Of a stretch of 64,000 nt of DNA, positions 1 to 10,415 are shown in pieces. The position numbers and the translations under genes were made by a program. Where the stretch lies: contig NZ_CP049742.1 of the NCBI RefSeq assembly GCF_015482585.1, forward strand, positions 764,501 through 828,500, in the 5' to 3' direction. The stretch's first letter is position 1, and each line of letters begins with the position of its first letter. Under the pieces are notes generated by a model. That model was not told the origin of the DNA. It made no database searches and saw only the letters and a program-made list of their open reading frames with translations. The DNA is from Mangrovibacillus cuniculi (GTDB lineage: Bacteria; Bacillota; Bacilli; Bacillales; R1DC41).

Positions 1-72
1 TAATTTACACTCCTTATAAAATTTTTAGTATATATTTATGTATAATTTTCTATTTTGTTCCTTTTTTGGTAT

Positions 73-109
73 AAAAAGAGCACCCTAATTTTAAATAGGA
101 TGCTCTTTT
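73..109 (-). terminator. Terminator downstream of patA
   Basis: Stem-loop with arms AAAGAGCA-CCTA and TAGGATGCTCTTT, flanked by A-run and T-run, so it can act in both directions. It lies 40 bp beyond the patA stop on the minus strand. Bases 1-72 hold no gene I can support. Confidence 0.75.
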
Positions 110-148
110 GTATTTTAACTGAAATCTGTCATTGCTCATTATTGGTAA

Positions 149-1330
149 CTAAAGTTTAGAACCTTCAAATGATTTTCTTTCATTAATCTGGAAATATCCT
201 TCTATTCTATCCATTCCTTCTTCAATAGTCTCCATGGAGCAAGCATAGGATAATCGTACGTAACCTTCACCATAAGTAGAAAAAGCACTGCCTGGAATCA
301 TCGCAACTTTTGCCTTATGTGCAACATCAATACAAAAATCATAAGAAGATAAATCCACATGTGTTGGTATTTTTACAAAGAAGTAAAAAGCACCTCCAGG
401 TTTAATTACTTCAAAGCCTATTTGTTCTAACCTCAATTGCATATAATTTCTTCTCTCTTTATAAGCATCTCTCATGGGAAGTGCATCGTTTTTGCCAACA
501 GTCAAAGCCTGGAGTGCTGCGGCTTGTGAAATGGAAGAAGCACAAGAAACAGTATATTGATGTACCTTTAATACCTCTCTTAATAACCATGTTGGACCAA
601 ATAGTAATCCAATTCTCCAGCCTGTCATAGAATGGGATTTAGACAACCCATTTATCACTACTGTTTGATCTGGTAAGTAAGTTGCAATGGAAGTATGCTC
701 TTGATCATAGGTAAGTTCACTATAAATCTCATCCGCTATCACCATAATCGAACGATCTTTTACCACCTCAGCAATAGCATGCACCTCTTCTTCAGACAAC
801 GTAACACCTGTAGGATTACTAGGATAAGGAAGGATAATGCACTTTGTTTTCTTCGTCATTGCTCCCTTAATCAATTCAGGTGTGACTTTGAACTGTGTCT
901 TCGTCGTATCCATGTATACGGGTTTAGCTCCACATTGAATAATAATAGGCTCATAACCTGGATAAATTGGAACTGGTAAGAGAACTTCGTCATCTGCTTC
1001 TAAAAGTGTTCGTAAAGTGGCATCTATGGCCTGGCTAGCCCCTACTGTTATGATTACTTCACTATTCGGATTATAGTTTAAACCATATTTTTCTTCTACA
1101 AATTTTACAGCTGCCTCTCTTAAACGGAGGTCTCCAGCATTAACCGTGTAAGAAGTAAATTGGGCATCGATAGCATCTTTAGCGGCTTCTCTGACATGAT
1201 CTGGTGTTGGGAAATCAGGTTGCCCGATAGTAAATGATAAGCAATCTTTTATCGAAGCAATTTCACTCATAAATTGACGAATTCCAGAAATTTGGATAGA
1301 TTGTACTTTAGGGGAAAGATTAATTTGCAT
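149..1330 (-). CDS. patA: N-acetyl-LL-diaminopimelate aminotransferase PatA
   Basis: Fold-type I PLP aminotransferase of 393 aa, closely resembling B. subtilis PatA along its length. Family knowledge: it converts N-acetyl-2-amino-6-oxopimelate to N-acetyl-LL-DAP in the acetylase branch of lysine/DAP synthesis. Visible motifs are YPSNPTGVTL, ADEIYSELTY and the PLP-lysine segment GLSKSHSMTGWRIG (Lys about residue 231). Two in-frame ATGs exist, at 1339 and 1330. The AAAGGA ribosome site abuts the first and sits about 8 nt from the second, so the inner start is chosen, which also gives the family length. The gene is monocistronic and divergent from the RDD gene. Partner genes dapH and dapL lie about 21 kb away at 21825-23783. 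Confidence 0.88.
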   Translation of the reverse strand: MQINLSPKVQSIQISGIRQFMSEIASIKDCLSFTIGQPDFPTPDHVREAAKDAIDAQFTSYTVNAGDLRLREAAVKFVEEKYGLNYNPNSEVIITVGASQAIDATLRTLLEADDEVLLPVPIYPGYEPIIIQCGAKPVYMDTTKTQFKVTPELIKGAMTKKTKCIILPYPSNPTGVTLSEEEVHAIAEVVKDRSIMVIADEIYSELTYDQEHTSIATYLPDQTVVINGLSKSHSMTGWRIGLLFGPTWLLREVLKVHQYTVSCASSISQAAALQALTVGKNDALPMRDAYKERRNYMQLRLEQIGFEVIKPGGAFYFFVKIPTHVDLSSYDFCIDVAHKAKVAMIPGSAFSTYGEGYVRLSYACSMETIEEGMDRIEGYFQINERKSFEGSKL

Positions 1331-1474
1331 TGCGCTCATCCTTTTTCTTTAATTCTTACATTTTACCATGTGTAAAAGAATACAGTATGTTTAAAAAGAA
1401 ATAAACTAATAAAGGGTCTTTCCAAATCAAAGAAATTTCGTTATATTCATATGGATAAGAAGGGAGTGTTTCGT

Positions 1475-2002
1475 TTGTCTACATTACTAGAACAGGAACA
1501 AGAGTATAGAGAAGAATACGTATATGCAGGGTTTTGGAAGAGGTTTTTAGCGTATATTATTGACTCTATTTTTATCTCAGTACCAAGTTATATACTATCA
1601 ACTATCATTCTTACAGTTCTTTTAGGAGCAGAAAGCCAAGTCTTAATGTCAGGTTCAGAAGAGGAAATTGCTCAATTTATGGAGAGTTCTGCTGGAATTG
1701 AAGCAATATTGACATCACTTGGACTTATTATTGTGTTAAATATCTTAATGTCTATTCTTTATTATGCTGTCATGGAAGCATCTAAATGGCAGGCAACACT
1801 AGGGAAGAAACTAGTAGGATTAAAAGTAACAACGCTAAGTGGCCAACGAATTGGTTTTGGTCGATCTTTTGGAAGATTATTAGTAAAATCATTATTATCA
1901 CCAATCCTTATGATCGGTTACATCATGGCTGCATTTACAGAAAAAAAGCAAGCGCTACATGATTTAGTTGCCTCGACATTAGTAGTGCAAAAACATAAAT
2001 AA
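1475..2002 (+). CDS. RDD-family integral membrane protein
   Basis: 175-aa protein with the RDD signature: an early Arg-Phe-Leu (FWKRFLAYIIDSIFI) followed by an Asp inside the first membrane helix and LGKKLVGLKV before the second half. About three to four hydrophobic segments are visible (residues about 25-55, 75-100, 140-160). Molecular role is not established for this family; some members have been linked to ion or osmotic tolerance. The open frame extends up to an ATG at 1451, but the ribosome site AAGAAGGGAGTG falls inside that extension and points to a TTG start at 1475. It is absent from this position in the B. subtilis order as I recall it. A GGTACATTCA/TGAATGTACC hairpin follows it. 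Confidence 0.7.
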   Translation: MSTLLEQEQEYREEYVYAGFWKRFLAYIIDSIFISVPSYILSTIILTVLLGAESQVLMSGSEEEIAQFMESSAGIEAILTSLGLIIVLNILMSILYYAVMEASKWQATLGKKLVGLKVTTLSGQRIGFGRSFGRLLVKSLLSPILMIGYIMAAFTEKKQALHDLVASTLVVQKHK

Positions 2003-2004
2003 GA

Positions 2005-2060
2005 AAAAGGCTTTGACAAATCTAAAAAAAGGGTACATTCATACAATTGAATGTACCTAT
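2005..2060. repeat. MITE-like element remnant with terminator hairpin
   Basis: Degenerate border AAGGCTTTGACAAA, then hairpin GGTACATTCA-(6 nt)-TGAATGTACC at 2032-2057 preceded by A7. It is the shortest copy of the repeat family seen at 3038, 5662, 10240, 15950 and 44305, and sits just past the RDD gene as a likely terminator. Confidence 0.6.
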
Positions 2061-2180
2061 TTACGTTGGTTCTTATCAGGTATCAACTCATTGTTTGTCA
2101 CTCGATAAGCTCACAAACTAGCCTAGTGAAAGTCGAAAAAATTCACGGATTAAACTGACAAGAAAAAAGAACAGAAATTG

Positions 2181-2189
2181 TGTTATAAT
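2181..2189 (+). promoter_or_regulatory. Extended -10 promoter for map
   Basis: TGTTATAAT is a perfect TATAAT with the TGn extension, about 40 bp before the map start. No good -35 is visible, which is tolerated for extended -10 promoters. Confidence 0.5.
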
Positions 2190-2202
2190 GCATAGAATGT
2201 GA

Positions 2203-2972
<770 letters not shown>

Positions 2973-3037
2973 TAATCCGTGGATACATGTAATTAGTATA
3001 GAAGCCTCGAAAGTATAGCTTGAGGTTGCTGCAAAAC

Positions 3038-3165
3038 TAAAAAGGTACATTCAAAAAATCGAATGTACCTTTTTTGCGTTGTCTTTGAGTTAATTTAACT
3101 GCAGAAGTAGGACATTTACAGAATAAATCCCTGTGCAGTCCCTTTTGGTTAAGTCCTTGCTTCTT
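3038..3165. repeat. MITE-like element, copy after map
   Basis: Hairpin GGTACATTC/GAATGTACC (3043-3069) flanked by A and T runs, followed by CTGCAG, ACAGAATAAATCCC and GTGCAGTCCCTTTT blocks that recur in the copies at 5662, 15950 and 44305. The GC-rich core is mostly deleted. The hairpin probably terminates map transcription. Confidence 0.65.
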
Positions 3166-3254
3166 ATCATTCTTGTAAAAATCATGTAAAGGAGAGGTTT
3201 TAAGCCTGTAGGTGTCGAAAAGGTATCATTAAAACACTGAAAAGGAGAAAATGT

Positions 3255-4583
3255 ATGAATCCCTCTCGTAAATCAGTCAAACCTGCAACAGATTACTCGT
3301 CAAGTAGTTTAGAAAGAAGGGGGAAGGCACTTTTTTTTAGCTTACCAATTCTATCATGGGCACTCTATGATTTTGCAAATACTATTTTTTCTTCAAATAT
3401 CAATACAATATTCTTTCCTTTCTATGTAAATGAAGTAGTAGGCAGTAATGCAGTGATGAATAATATTGCACAATCTTTTATTTCGTATGCCAATGCATTT
3501 GCTAGTCTCTTATTAGTCATTTTTTCCCCATTGTTTGGAGCGGCCATAGATCGAACAGGTAGGAAAAAAGCTTTTATTCTTCCTTTTACATTAATAGCTG
3601 TCTTCTGTACGTTTATGATGGGTATTGTTGGTGGGTTAGATAATTCAACAGTAGTATCAGGATTGCCGCTAACCTTTTTAATTGTCGTAGTTCTATTTGT
3701 AATAGCCAAGTTCTTCTTTCATTCTAGTTTAGTTTTTTATGACGCAATGATGCCTGATTTAGGAAACGCTAAAGAATTGCCATTGATCTCTGGATTTGGA
3801 ATTGCAGTTGGATACGTTGGTACACTCGTTGGTTTAACGGTATATTTGTTTGTTGGGGAAGAAGGGAATCATGAAGCATTCATTCCTACAGCAGTGTTGT
3901 TTTTGCTATTCTCTATACCATTATTTCTATTTACACCTGAAAAAAAGAAAGAAAACATCACTAATGTTTCTTTCTTGGGAGGATATAAAGAAATAGTTCA
4001 CACACTAAAAGAAATGAGAAAGCATCAAGCTATATTCTTATTCATGGTTGCTTATTTTTTCTTAAACGATGCCATTGCTACAGCAATAGCTATGATGGCT
4101 GTTTATGCTAAGGCAATTGTCAACTTTTCTTCTTCTGCATTCGTATTACTATATTTAGTATCAACCATTGCAAGTATAATTGGGTCTTTTCTCTTCGGAT
4201 TTATCACAAAAAAAGTAGGAGCAAAAAAAGCAGTACTATTTGTTGGTTACATACTTGTAGTAGCTCTTACACTTGCAGTCTTTGCCGTAGAAACATGGAT
4301 GTTTTGGATTGCAGGCTCTTTATTTGGTGTATCCCTTGGTTCCCTTTGGGTAACAACTAGAACATTGATCATTCAATTATCACCAGAGGAAAAACGTGGT
4401 CAGTTCTTTGGATTGTTTGCATTCTCCGGTAAGGTTTCAGCAATTATAGGTCCAGTCGTATATGGATCCATTACTCTTTTATTCTCTGAATATGGAACTA
4501 TTGCAAGCCGAATGGCATTAGGCAGCCTATTGTTGTTCGCTATTGTGGGTATACTGATTCAAAGGAAGGTCAATCAGATATAA
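3255..4583 (+). CDS. MFS transporter, UMF1 (Atg22-like) family
   Basis: 442-aa major facilitator with about 12 hydrophobic segments. The N-terminal LSWALYDFANTIFS is characteristic of the UMF1/Atg22-like branch, to which B. subtilis YxiO belongs; GAAIDRTGRKK is the usual cytoplasmic loop between helices 2 and 3. The substrate is unknown; eukaryotic Atg22 exports amino acids from the vacuole, but that cannot be carried over. Ribosome site AAGGAG lies 8 nt before the ATG. It stands alone between map and cheV. A weak hairpin with AAGGGACAA/TTGTCCTTTT (about 4599-4637) may terminate it. Confidence 0.75.
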   Translation: MNPSRKSVKPATDYSSSSLERRGKALFFSLPILSWALYDFANTIFSSNINTIFFPFYVNEVVGSNAVMNNIAQSFISYANAFASLLLVIFSPLFGAAIDRTGRKKAFILPFTLIAVFCTFMMGIVGGLDNSTVVSGLPLTFLIVVVLFVIAKFFFHSSLVFYDAMMPDLGNAKELPLISGFGIAVGYVGTLVGLTVYLFVGEEGNHEAFIPTAVLFLLFSIPLFLFTPEKKKENITNVSFLGGYKEIVHTLKEMRKHQAIFLFMVAYFFLNDAIATAIAMMAVYAKAIVNFSSSAFVLLYLVSTIASIIGSFLFGFITKKVGAKKAVLFVGYILVVALTLAVFAVETWMFWIAGSLFGVSLGSLWVTTRTLIIQLSPEEKRGQFFGLFAFSGKVSAIIGPVVYGSITLLFSEYGTIASRMALGSLLLFAIVGILIQRKVNQI

Positions 4584-4733
4584 GGAAATAAGATTGTACA
4601 AAGGGACAACGGTAAATTCATTACTTTTGTCCTTTTTATTTTGTTTTAATATTCATTAGCCCACAAGTTTTTTCCTATTTTTCATGTTATAGTAATAGAA
4701 AGAAAGAATTAGATAAGGAAGGACGAGTGTCTA

Positions 4734-5636
4734 GTGAAAGAAAAAGGGATTCTTCTTGAAAGTGGCACAAATGAATTGGAGATTGTTGAGTTTGAAGTTG
4801 GTGGTAACAGATATGGTATCAATGTTATTAAGGTAAAAGAAATTATTCAGCCTGTTCCAGTTACATTTATTCCGCAAGCTCACCCTCATCTAGAAGGAAT
4901 TATTCAGCTTAGAGGAGAGGTATTACCTGTTGTAAACCTATCGAAAGCTTTAAACATCCAAGAGCAAAGTAACAGTACATTAGGCAAGTACATTGTTGCA
5001 GAGTTTAATCAACAGAAGGTTGTTTTTCATGTTAATAATGTGACTCAGATTCATCGAATTTCATGGGATCAGATAGAAAAACCTTCTGATGTATATTCAG
5101 GAAAAACGTCACAAGTTATTGGGGTAATTAAACGTAACGAAGAGATGTTACTACTTCTTGATTTTGAACGAATCATTCTAGAAGTAAACCCTGACTCTGG
5201 AATTTCTGTTGATCGGGTGAGGAAATTAGGGACAAGAGAAAGATCTAATAAAAGAATAGTAGCAGCAGAGGATTCTCCGTTATTACGAAAATTACTATTT
5301 GATACGTTAAGAGAAGCTGGCTATGAAAGAGTAGACTTCTTTGAAAATGGAAAAGATGCATTAGCTTATTTAGAGAGCCTAGTTGCTAACGGTGATGCCA
5401 TAGAAGACATTATCCAGTTGGTGATCACAGATATTGAAATGCCTCAAATGGATGGTCATCATTTAACAAAGAGGATTAAAGAAAACGTGGCACTTCAGAA
5501 ACTACCAGTGATTATTTTCTCTAGTTTAATCACTAATGATTTACTTCATAAGGGTGAAGTAGTTGGTGCAGATGATCAAGTGAGTAAACCTGAAATTGAA
5601 AAGTTGGTTCTGAAGATAGATAAATTGATTTTATAA
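4734..5636 (+). CDS. cheV: Chemotaxis coupling protein CheV
   Basis: 300-aa CheW-receiver fusion. Residues about 15-150 form the CheW-like domain that couples chemoreceptors to CheA; residues about 173-300 form a receiver with acidic pair Glu179-Asp180, phospho-acceptor Asp233 (VITDIEMPQMDG) and the conserved Lys in VSKPEIEKL. In B. subtilis, CheV phosphorylation by CheA contributes to adaptation. Start is GTG with GGAAGGA upstream. It lies between patA and ykyB as in B. subtilis, with three extra genes inserted after patA. No clear sigma-D promoter was found. A full-length MITE-like element separates it from convergent ykyB. Confidence 0.9.
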   Translation: MKEKGILLESGTNELEIVEFEVGGNRYGINVIKVKEIIQPVPVTFIPQAHPHLEGIIQLRGEVLPVVNLSKALNIQEQSNSTLGKYIVAEFNQQKVVFHVNNVTQIHRISWDQIEKPSDVYSGKTSQVIGVIKRNEEMLLLLDFERIILEVNPDSGISVDRVRKLGTRERSNKRIVAAEDSPLLRKLLFDTLREAGYERVDFFENGKDALAYLESLVANGDAIEDIIQLVITDIEMPQMDGHHLTKRIKENVALQKLPVIIFSSLITNDLLHKGEVVGADDQVSKPEIEKLVLKIDKLIL

Positions 5637-5661
5637 TGGAAGAATTGAATTGGTGTAAAAC

Positions 5662-5855
5662 AAAAGACTGGGACAAAAATTAAAAGTGACTGCACAGGGA
5701 TCTTCGCTGCAGCTAGACATAGAACCTTTCCCGTAGGAGTCGCCCCCTTCCCGCATATTTATTCTGTAAAAGCACTAATTCTGCAGTATTTTAAAACAAA
5801 AAAAGGTACATTCGTTTTTTGAATGTACCTTTTTAGTTATGTCCCAGCTTCTTTT
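5662..5855. repeat. MITE-like element between cheV and ykyB
   Basis: 194-bp element with inverted ends: AAAAGACTGGGACAAAA at the left and, read on the minus strand from the right, AAAAGAAGCTGGGACATAAC. Internal order: GTGACTGCACAGGGAT, CTGCAG, GGAGTCGCCCCCTTCC, TTATTCTGTAAAAGCACTAA, TTCTGCAG, then the A7-GGTACATTCG...GAATGTACC-T5 terminator hairpin at 5805-5833. It occupies the convergent intergenic space and can terminate both cheV and ykyB. Confidence 0.75.
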
Positions 5856-5865
5856 CATGAAGGGA

Positions 5866-6330
5866 TTAACGAAACGACTCACCTAGCTTTTTGAAAACCG
5901 GTTTTGTGTAAGTTGTATTATGATTATTACTAAAACGATTCTTATTTTCTTTATGGCCTGTATAGGTAGATAACAAGTATTTGGCATCGGTTAACGATAG
6001 TCGTGTTTTGGGATTTCTAAAAGATTGATCTAATTTACCGAGATGAGGTAAATTTTGAAAGTCCTCTTTTTTAGGTGGTATGTGGAATAAATATTCACCG
6101 CATTCTACAAGAACGTCTGAACGTTGTTTGGCTAATTTTGGGTTTTTAGAAAAGTGTAAACCAATCTTTTTAGCTTTTCCTTCACTAATCAGTCTTTCTA
6201 ATGCGACTTTCTTTAATGAATACAAATAAGTTGGATTGGTTGCGGTTTTTGCATGGCGATTAACCGTGAAAATAGCTTGTGAGAGGTTATTAATTGTAGG
6301 TTGTAAAGGGGTGTTTGTATGTCTCCTCAA
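5866..6330 (-). CDS. ykyB: YkyB family protein
   Basis: 154 aa, matching the B. subtilis YkyB length and its conserved segments (LQPTINNLSQAIFTVNRHAKTA near the N-terminus, KKIGLHFSKNPKLAKQRSDVLV in the middle, LPHLGKLDQSFRNP). Biochemical function is unknown. It is soluble, basic and without a signal peptide. The start is TTG, with AAAGGAG 8 nt upstream; no ATG or GTG in the right place competes. Its synteny with cheV supports the name. Confidence 0.8.
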   Translation of the reverse strand: MRRHTNTPLQPTINNLSQAIFTVNRHAKTATNPTYLYSLKKVALERLISEGKAKKIGLHFSKNPKLAKQRSDVLVECGEYLFHIPPKKEDFQNLPHLGKLDQSFRNPKTRLSLTDAKYLLSTYTGHKENKNRFSNNHNTTYTKPVFKKLGESFR

Positions 6331-6544
6331 GTATACGACTCCTTTCGAATAATCAGACTATTCTGTATGACTTACCTAATTATACTACTTTTTAGCGGTA
6401 AAGGGAAGATGTATGACAAAAAGTAGCAAAAAAATTGGGAAAAAGGTTGGATTGTTAAAACTTTGTCAATTTTATATGTAAACTTTCATAATATAGATGC
6501 TTTCATGTATCATAAACCTACAAGGAAAGGAAGATGAAGGGGTT

Positions 6545-8080
6545 ATGAAATCTAAAATAGCTATTATTGACATTGGTTCCAATACCATTCGTTTAGTTAT
6601 TTACGACGTACAAGAAGATGGAAGGATAAAAGAGATTGAGAATGTAAAAACAGTTGCTCGACTCAGATATGATTTAGATAAAGAGAGTGTGTTATCGGAT
6701 ACTGGGATAAATAAACTGTTAAACGCGCTTAGCGGCTTTAAGGAAATTATCCTGCATCATGATGTACAGTACGTAAAGGCTGTTGCAACGGCTACTATAC
6801 GTCAAGCTAATAACCAGGAAACTATTCTTATTGAGGTGAAAGAGAAAACCGGAATAGATATTCAAATATTATCTGAGTATGAGGAAGCTTATTACGGTTT
6901 TGTTGCTGTTGCACTTACCACACCAGTTCAATCTGGAATTACTATTGATATTGGTGGAGGGAGTACAGAAATCACACTTTTCGAAAATAAACAATTAAAA
7001 CATTCACATAGCTTTCCTTTTGGGGTTGTTTCACTAAAAAATCAGTTTTTGAAAGGAGATAGTGTAACTTTAGAAGAGAGAAAGAATCTACGTTCCTTTA
7101 TAGAAGCGCAGTTGCAGGTGCTTCCGTGGTTAAAAGAAAGTAATAAATGTTTGATAGCAATTGGCGGTAGTGCAAGAAACGTTGCTCAAATGAATCAAGC
7201 GGAAGAAAACTACCCTATTGCAGGGGTACATCAATATGAAATGAATATAGATTCTTTAGAACGGTTGAGAGAAAAATTAGTTGGAGTCGAATATAAGGCA
7301 ATTGAGAGTATCGAAGGCTTATCAAAAGACCGTGCGGATATTATTATTCCAGCAATTGAGGTATTTCATGCCTTATATCAAATGAGTTCCTCTACAGGTA
7401 TCATGGTTAGTCGAAAAGGGTTAAGAGAAGGGATAATCTTTGAAGAAATATATGCAAACTTAGAAGATTTACAAGAAGTAGATGTTTATGAGGAAAGCGC
7501 AAAAGAACTGGCTGTAGAATTCTCCCTAAATCAAACACATACCAATCATATGAAAAAATTAAGTGCAGAATTGTTAAATGGATTAAATGATCAACATTCA
7601 TTAACTGTGAAAAACGGGGATTTGCCGTTAATACAAAAAGCAGCAGCGGTATATTATTTAGGAGAGTATATTGATTCAGAATCGTCTAGTCAACATACCT
7701 TTTACATTTTAGCCAATAGATCTATTAATGGCCTATATCATAAAGAACGTGTGAAGATTGCTGCTCTAGCTTCATTTAAAAATTACAGTACGTTAAAACA
7801 GTATTGCAATCCCTTTGAAGCTTGGATTACAAAGGAAGAAATAAAAAAACTTCGAGAACTCGGAGCAATTCTAAAAATAGCATATGCTCTTAATGCAACG
7901 AAGAGGAATTTAGTGAAAAAAATAGAAGTGAAAAATGAAGGGAAAACAGTTTGGCTTTATATTTACTATCAAGGTAATATCCAAGCGGAACAATATCAAT
8001 TTGAAAAACAAAAGAAACAGCTGGAAAAAGCAATAAAGCATACGGTTGAGGCTATTTACATAGAATGGAGAACCGAATAG
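6545..8080 (+). CDS. ppx: Exopolyphosphatase, Ppx/GppA family
   Basis: 511-aa Ppx/GppA phosphatase. The ASKHA phosphate-binding loops are visible: IIDIGSNTIRLVIYDV near the N-terminus, VATATIRQANN, and TIDIGGGSTEITLF around residue 140; a helical HD-like C-terminal half follows. It releases phosphate from polyphosphate chains, or may hydrolyse pppGpp. Upstream in-frame starts exist (6497), but GAAGGGG just before the ATG at 6545 and the homologous N-terminus favour the shorter form. It ends 20 bp before ppk, so the degrading and synthesising enzymes form one operon. Confidence 0.85.
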   Translation: MKSKIAIIDIGSNTIRLVIYDVQEDGRIKEIENVKTVARLRYDLDKESVLSDTGINKLLNALSGFKEIILHHDVQYVKAVATATIRQANNQETILIEVKEKTGIDIQILSEYEEAYYGFVAVALTTPVQSGITIDIGGGSTEITLFENKQLKHSHSFPFGVVSLKNQFLKGDSVTLEERKNLRSFIEAQLQVLPWLKESNKCLIAIGGSARNVAQMNQAEENYPIAGVHQYEMNIDSLERLREKLVGVEYKAIESIEGLSKDRADIIIPAIEVFHALYQMSSSTGIMVSRKGLREGIIFEEIYANLEDLQEVDVYEESAKELAVEFSLNQTHTNHMKKLSAELLNGLNDQHSLTVKNGDLPLIQKAAAVYYLGEYIDSESSSQHTFYILANRSINGLYHKERVKIAALASFKNYSTLKQYCNPFEAWITKEEIKKLRELGAILKIAYALNATKRNLVKKIEVKNEGKTVWLYIYYQGNIQAEQYQFEKQKKQLEKAIKHTVEAIYIEWRTE

Positions 8081-8100
8081 TTAGGTAGAGGTGAACAATA

Positions 8101-10212
8101 GTGGAAAAATTAAGTTTAGACATGCAGTTCTCCAACCCCATTTTTTACAACAATAGAGAGTTAAGTTGGTTAGCATTTAATGAGCGTGTACTACAAGAAG
8201 CATTAGATGATGATGAGAATCCTTTACTGGAAAGGCTTAAGTTCTTGGCAATTTTTAGTTCGAATTTAGACGAATTTTTTATGGTACGTGTAGCTGGTCT
8301 AAAAGATCAAGTGAAAGCAGGCTACAATAAACCAGAGAATAAGGCAGGAATGACTCCTAAAGAACAACTTTCATCTATATCAACAAAAACACATGAGTTA
8401 GTTGAACTTCAATATACTACTCTTAAATCGGTAATCATGCCTGAACTGCAAGCAGAAGGTGTAAACATTATTAAAATGAAATCCGTGACAGAGGAGCAGG
8501 AATCCTATTTAGAGTCTTATTTTGATGAGCAGGTGTTCCCTGTGTTAACACCAATGGCCGTTGACGCCTATCGACCTTTTCCGATGTTACTGAATAAAAG
8601 TCTTAATCTAGTCGTTTGTTTAAACGACGAAGAAGAAGAACCACAATTTCAACGAAAGGTTGCGATAGTACAAGTTCCAGCGGTGTTAGATCGTTTTATC
8701 TCTATCCCGACAAACGACTCCAGTGAAGAGTATGTGTTGTTAGAAGAAGTAATTGCACATTTTGTTTGGAAGATGTTTAAGGGATATGACGTAGTTAGTG
8801 TAAGTCCTTTTCGTATTACACGAAACGCTGACATGACGATTCATGAAGAAGGAGCAAGGGATTTACTGTTAGAGATTGAAAAAGAGCTAAAAAAACGAAA
8901 ATGGGGAGCGGCTGTTCGCTTAGAGATAAGAGCTGGTGAAATGGACGAAGAAATGATCGATTATTTACTAGATGAACTCGAAGTCCATAAAAATGATCTC
9001 TATGAAATTGATGGACCATTAGATCTTACAAGTCTCTTCTCCTTTATTAAACTTGTACAACCTTACCGAGAACATTTATTGTATCCATCGTTTATTTCAC
9101 AACGTCCTATCGATTTATTACCAGACGAAAACCTATTTGAAAAATTATTAAAAGACGATGTCTTTTTACACCACCCATATGAATCGTTTGAGCCAGTATT
9201 AGATTTTGTTATAAGAGCAGCAGAGGACCCGGATGTATTAGCAATTAAACAGACATTATATCGAGTGAGTGGAGATTCGCCAGTTATTGACGCGTTAAAA
9301 AAAGCAGCGGAAAATGGAAAACAAGTAACGGTATTAGTGGAACTTAAGGCGAGGTTTGATGAAGAAAATAATGTTCATTGGGCAAAAGAACTTGAGATGG
9401 CTGGCTGCCATGTTATATATGGTATGACGTACTTGAAAACACATAGTAAAATTACTTTAGTTGTTAGAAGGAAAAATCAACACATCGAGCGTTTTGTTCA
9501 TCTAGGAACAGGCAATTATAATGACCAGACAGCCAAGCTATATACAGATATGGGTTTACTAACAAGTAAACGAAAATTTGGTATTGATGCCACTAACTTT
9601 TTTAATTATTTAAGTGGGTATACCGAAAAACCTCATTTTCATCATCTTGTAGTCGCTCCATTTGATATAAGAGATGAGTTTATTCAGCTAATTAATAAAG
9701 AAATCGACTGCCATCGTCAAAATGGGGATGGGTATATCTTAGCAAAGATGAATTCCTTAACAGATAAAGAATTGATTATGAAGTTGTATGAAGCATCTAA
9801 ATGTGGAGTGAAGGTTGATTTAATTGTTCGTGGTATTTGTTGTTTGAGGCCTGGAATTAAAGGTGTTAGTGACAATATTCGTGTTGTTTCTATTGTGGGT
9901 AGATTCTTAGAACATAGTAGGATTTATTATTTTCATCATAGTGGAGAAGGAAAGCTTTATTTAAGCTCTGCAGATATGATGACAAGAAACATGGAGAAGA
10001 GAGTAGAAATCTTGTTCCCTATTTATGAGGGACAGATTAAAAAGAGAATTATGGAATTATGTCACTACATGTTAAAGGATAATGTAAAAGCAAGAAAACA
10101 AAACCCTGATGGTGTGTATCAATATGTGAGACCTCTGTTGAATGAGAGACGTTTTAATAGTCAAGAAGAGTTGATGAGAGAAGCATATATTGTGAAAGAG
10201 GATGAGGAATAG
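8101..10212 (+). CDS. ppk1: Polyphosphate kinase 1
   Basis: 703-aa PPK1, which reversibly polymerises the ATP gamma-phosphate into polyphosphate. N-terminal segment YNNRELSWLAFNERVLQEA and SSNLDEFFMVRVAGL are family signatures. The two phospholipase-D-like halves carry YLKTHSKITLVVRR (the autophosphorylated His) with HLGTGNYN, and YFHHSGEGKLYLSSADMMTRNMEKRVE (the second active-site His). GTG start with an AGGTAGAGGTGA ribosome site; second gene of the ppx-ppk operon. A partial MITE-like hairpin follows at 10240 and probably terminates the operon. Confidence 0.92.
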   Translation: MEKLSLDMQFSNPIFYNNRELSWLAFNERVLQEALDDDENPLLERLKFLAIFSSNLDEFFMVRVAGLKDQVKAGYNKPENKAGMTPKEQLSSISTKTHELVELQYTTLKSVIMPELQAEGVNIIKMKSVTEEQESYLESYFDEQVFPVLTPMAVDAYRPFPMLLNKSLNLVVCLNDEEEEPQFQRKVAIVQVPAVLDRFISIPTNDSSEEYVLLEEVIAHFVWKMFKGYDVVSVSPFRITRNADMTIHEEGARDLLLEIEKELKKRKWGAAVRLEIRAGEMDEEMIDYLLDELEVHKNDLYEIDGPLDLTSLFSFIKLVQPYREHLLYPSFISQRPIDLLPDENLFEKLLKDDVFLHHPYESFEPVLDFVIRAAEDPDVLAIKQTLYRVSGDSPVIDALKKAAENGKQVTVLVELKARFDEENNVHWAKELEMAGCHVIYGMTYLKTHSKITLVVRRKNQHIERFVHLGTGNYNDQTAKLYTDMGLLTSKRKFGIDATNFFNYLSGYTEKPHFHHLVVAPFDIRDEFIQLINKEIDCHRQNGDGYILAKMNSLTDKELIMKLYEASKCGVKVDLIVRGICCLRPGIKGVSDNIRVVSIVGRFLEHSRIYYFHHSGEGKLYLSSADMMTRNMEKRVEILFPIYEGQIKKRIMELCHYMLKDNVKARKQNPDGVYQYVRPLLNERRFNSQEELMREAYIVKEDEE

Positions 10213-10239
10213 AGAATTAGGTAAATACTGCGTAACAAA

Positions 10240-10302
10240 CAAATAAGTGACTGCATAGGGAAAAACAGGTACATTCCTTAAGGAATGTACCTGTTTTTGT
10301 TA
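10240..10302. repeat. Truncated MITE-like element after ppk
   Basis: Only the end block GTGACTGCATAGGG and the hairpin ACAGGTACATTCC-TTAA-GGAATGTACCTGT remain, with A5 before and T5 after. The arms have been extended relative to other copies and stay self-complementary, suggesting selection as a terminator. Confidence 0.6.
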
Positions 10303-10350
10303 GTTTGATATTCACTCATGTATTAGTATTCTAAGTGATTTGAGATCAGT

Positions 10351-10376
10351 TAAAAAGGACCACGAGACGTGGTCCG
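10351..10376 (-). terminator. Terminator of the Pro/Tyr-rich small gene
   Basis: Hairpin GGACCACG-AGA-CGTGGTCC; read on the minus strand it is followed by CTTTTTAACT. It lies 40 bp beyond the stop of the gene at 10416. Confidence 0.7.
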
Positions 10377-10415
10377 TTCTTAACTGAGGATCTTACAGTT
10401 CTTTTGTTCTTTTTC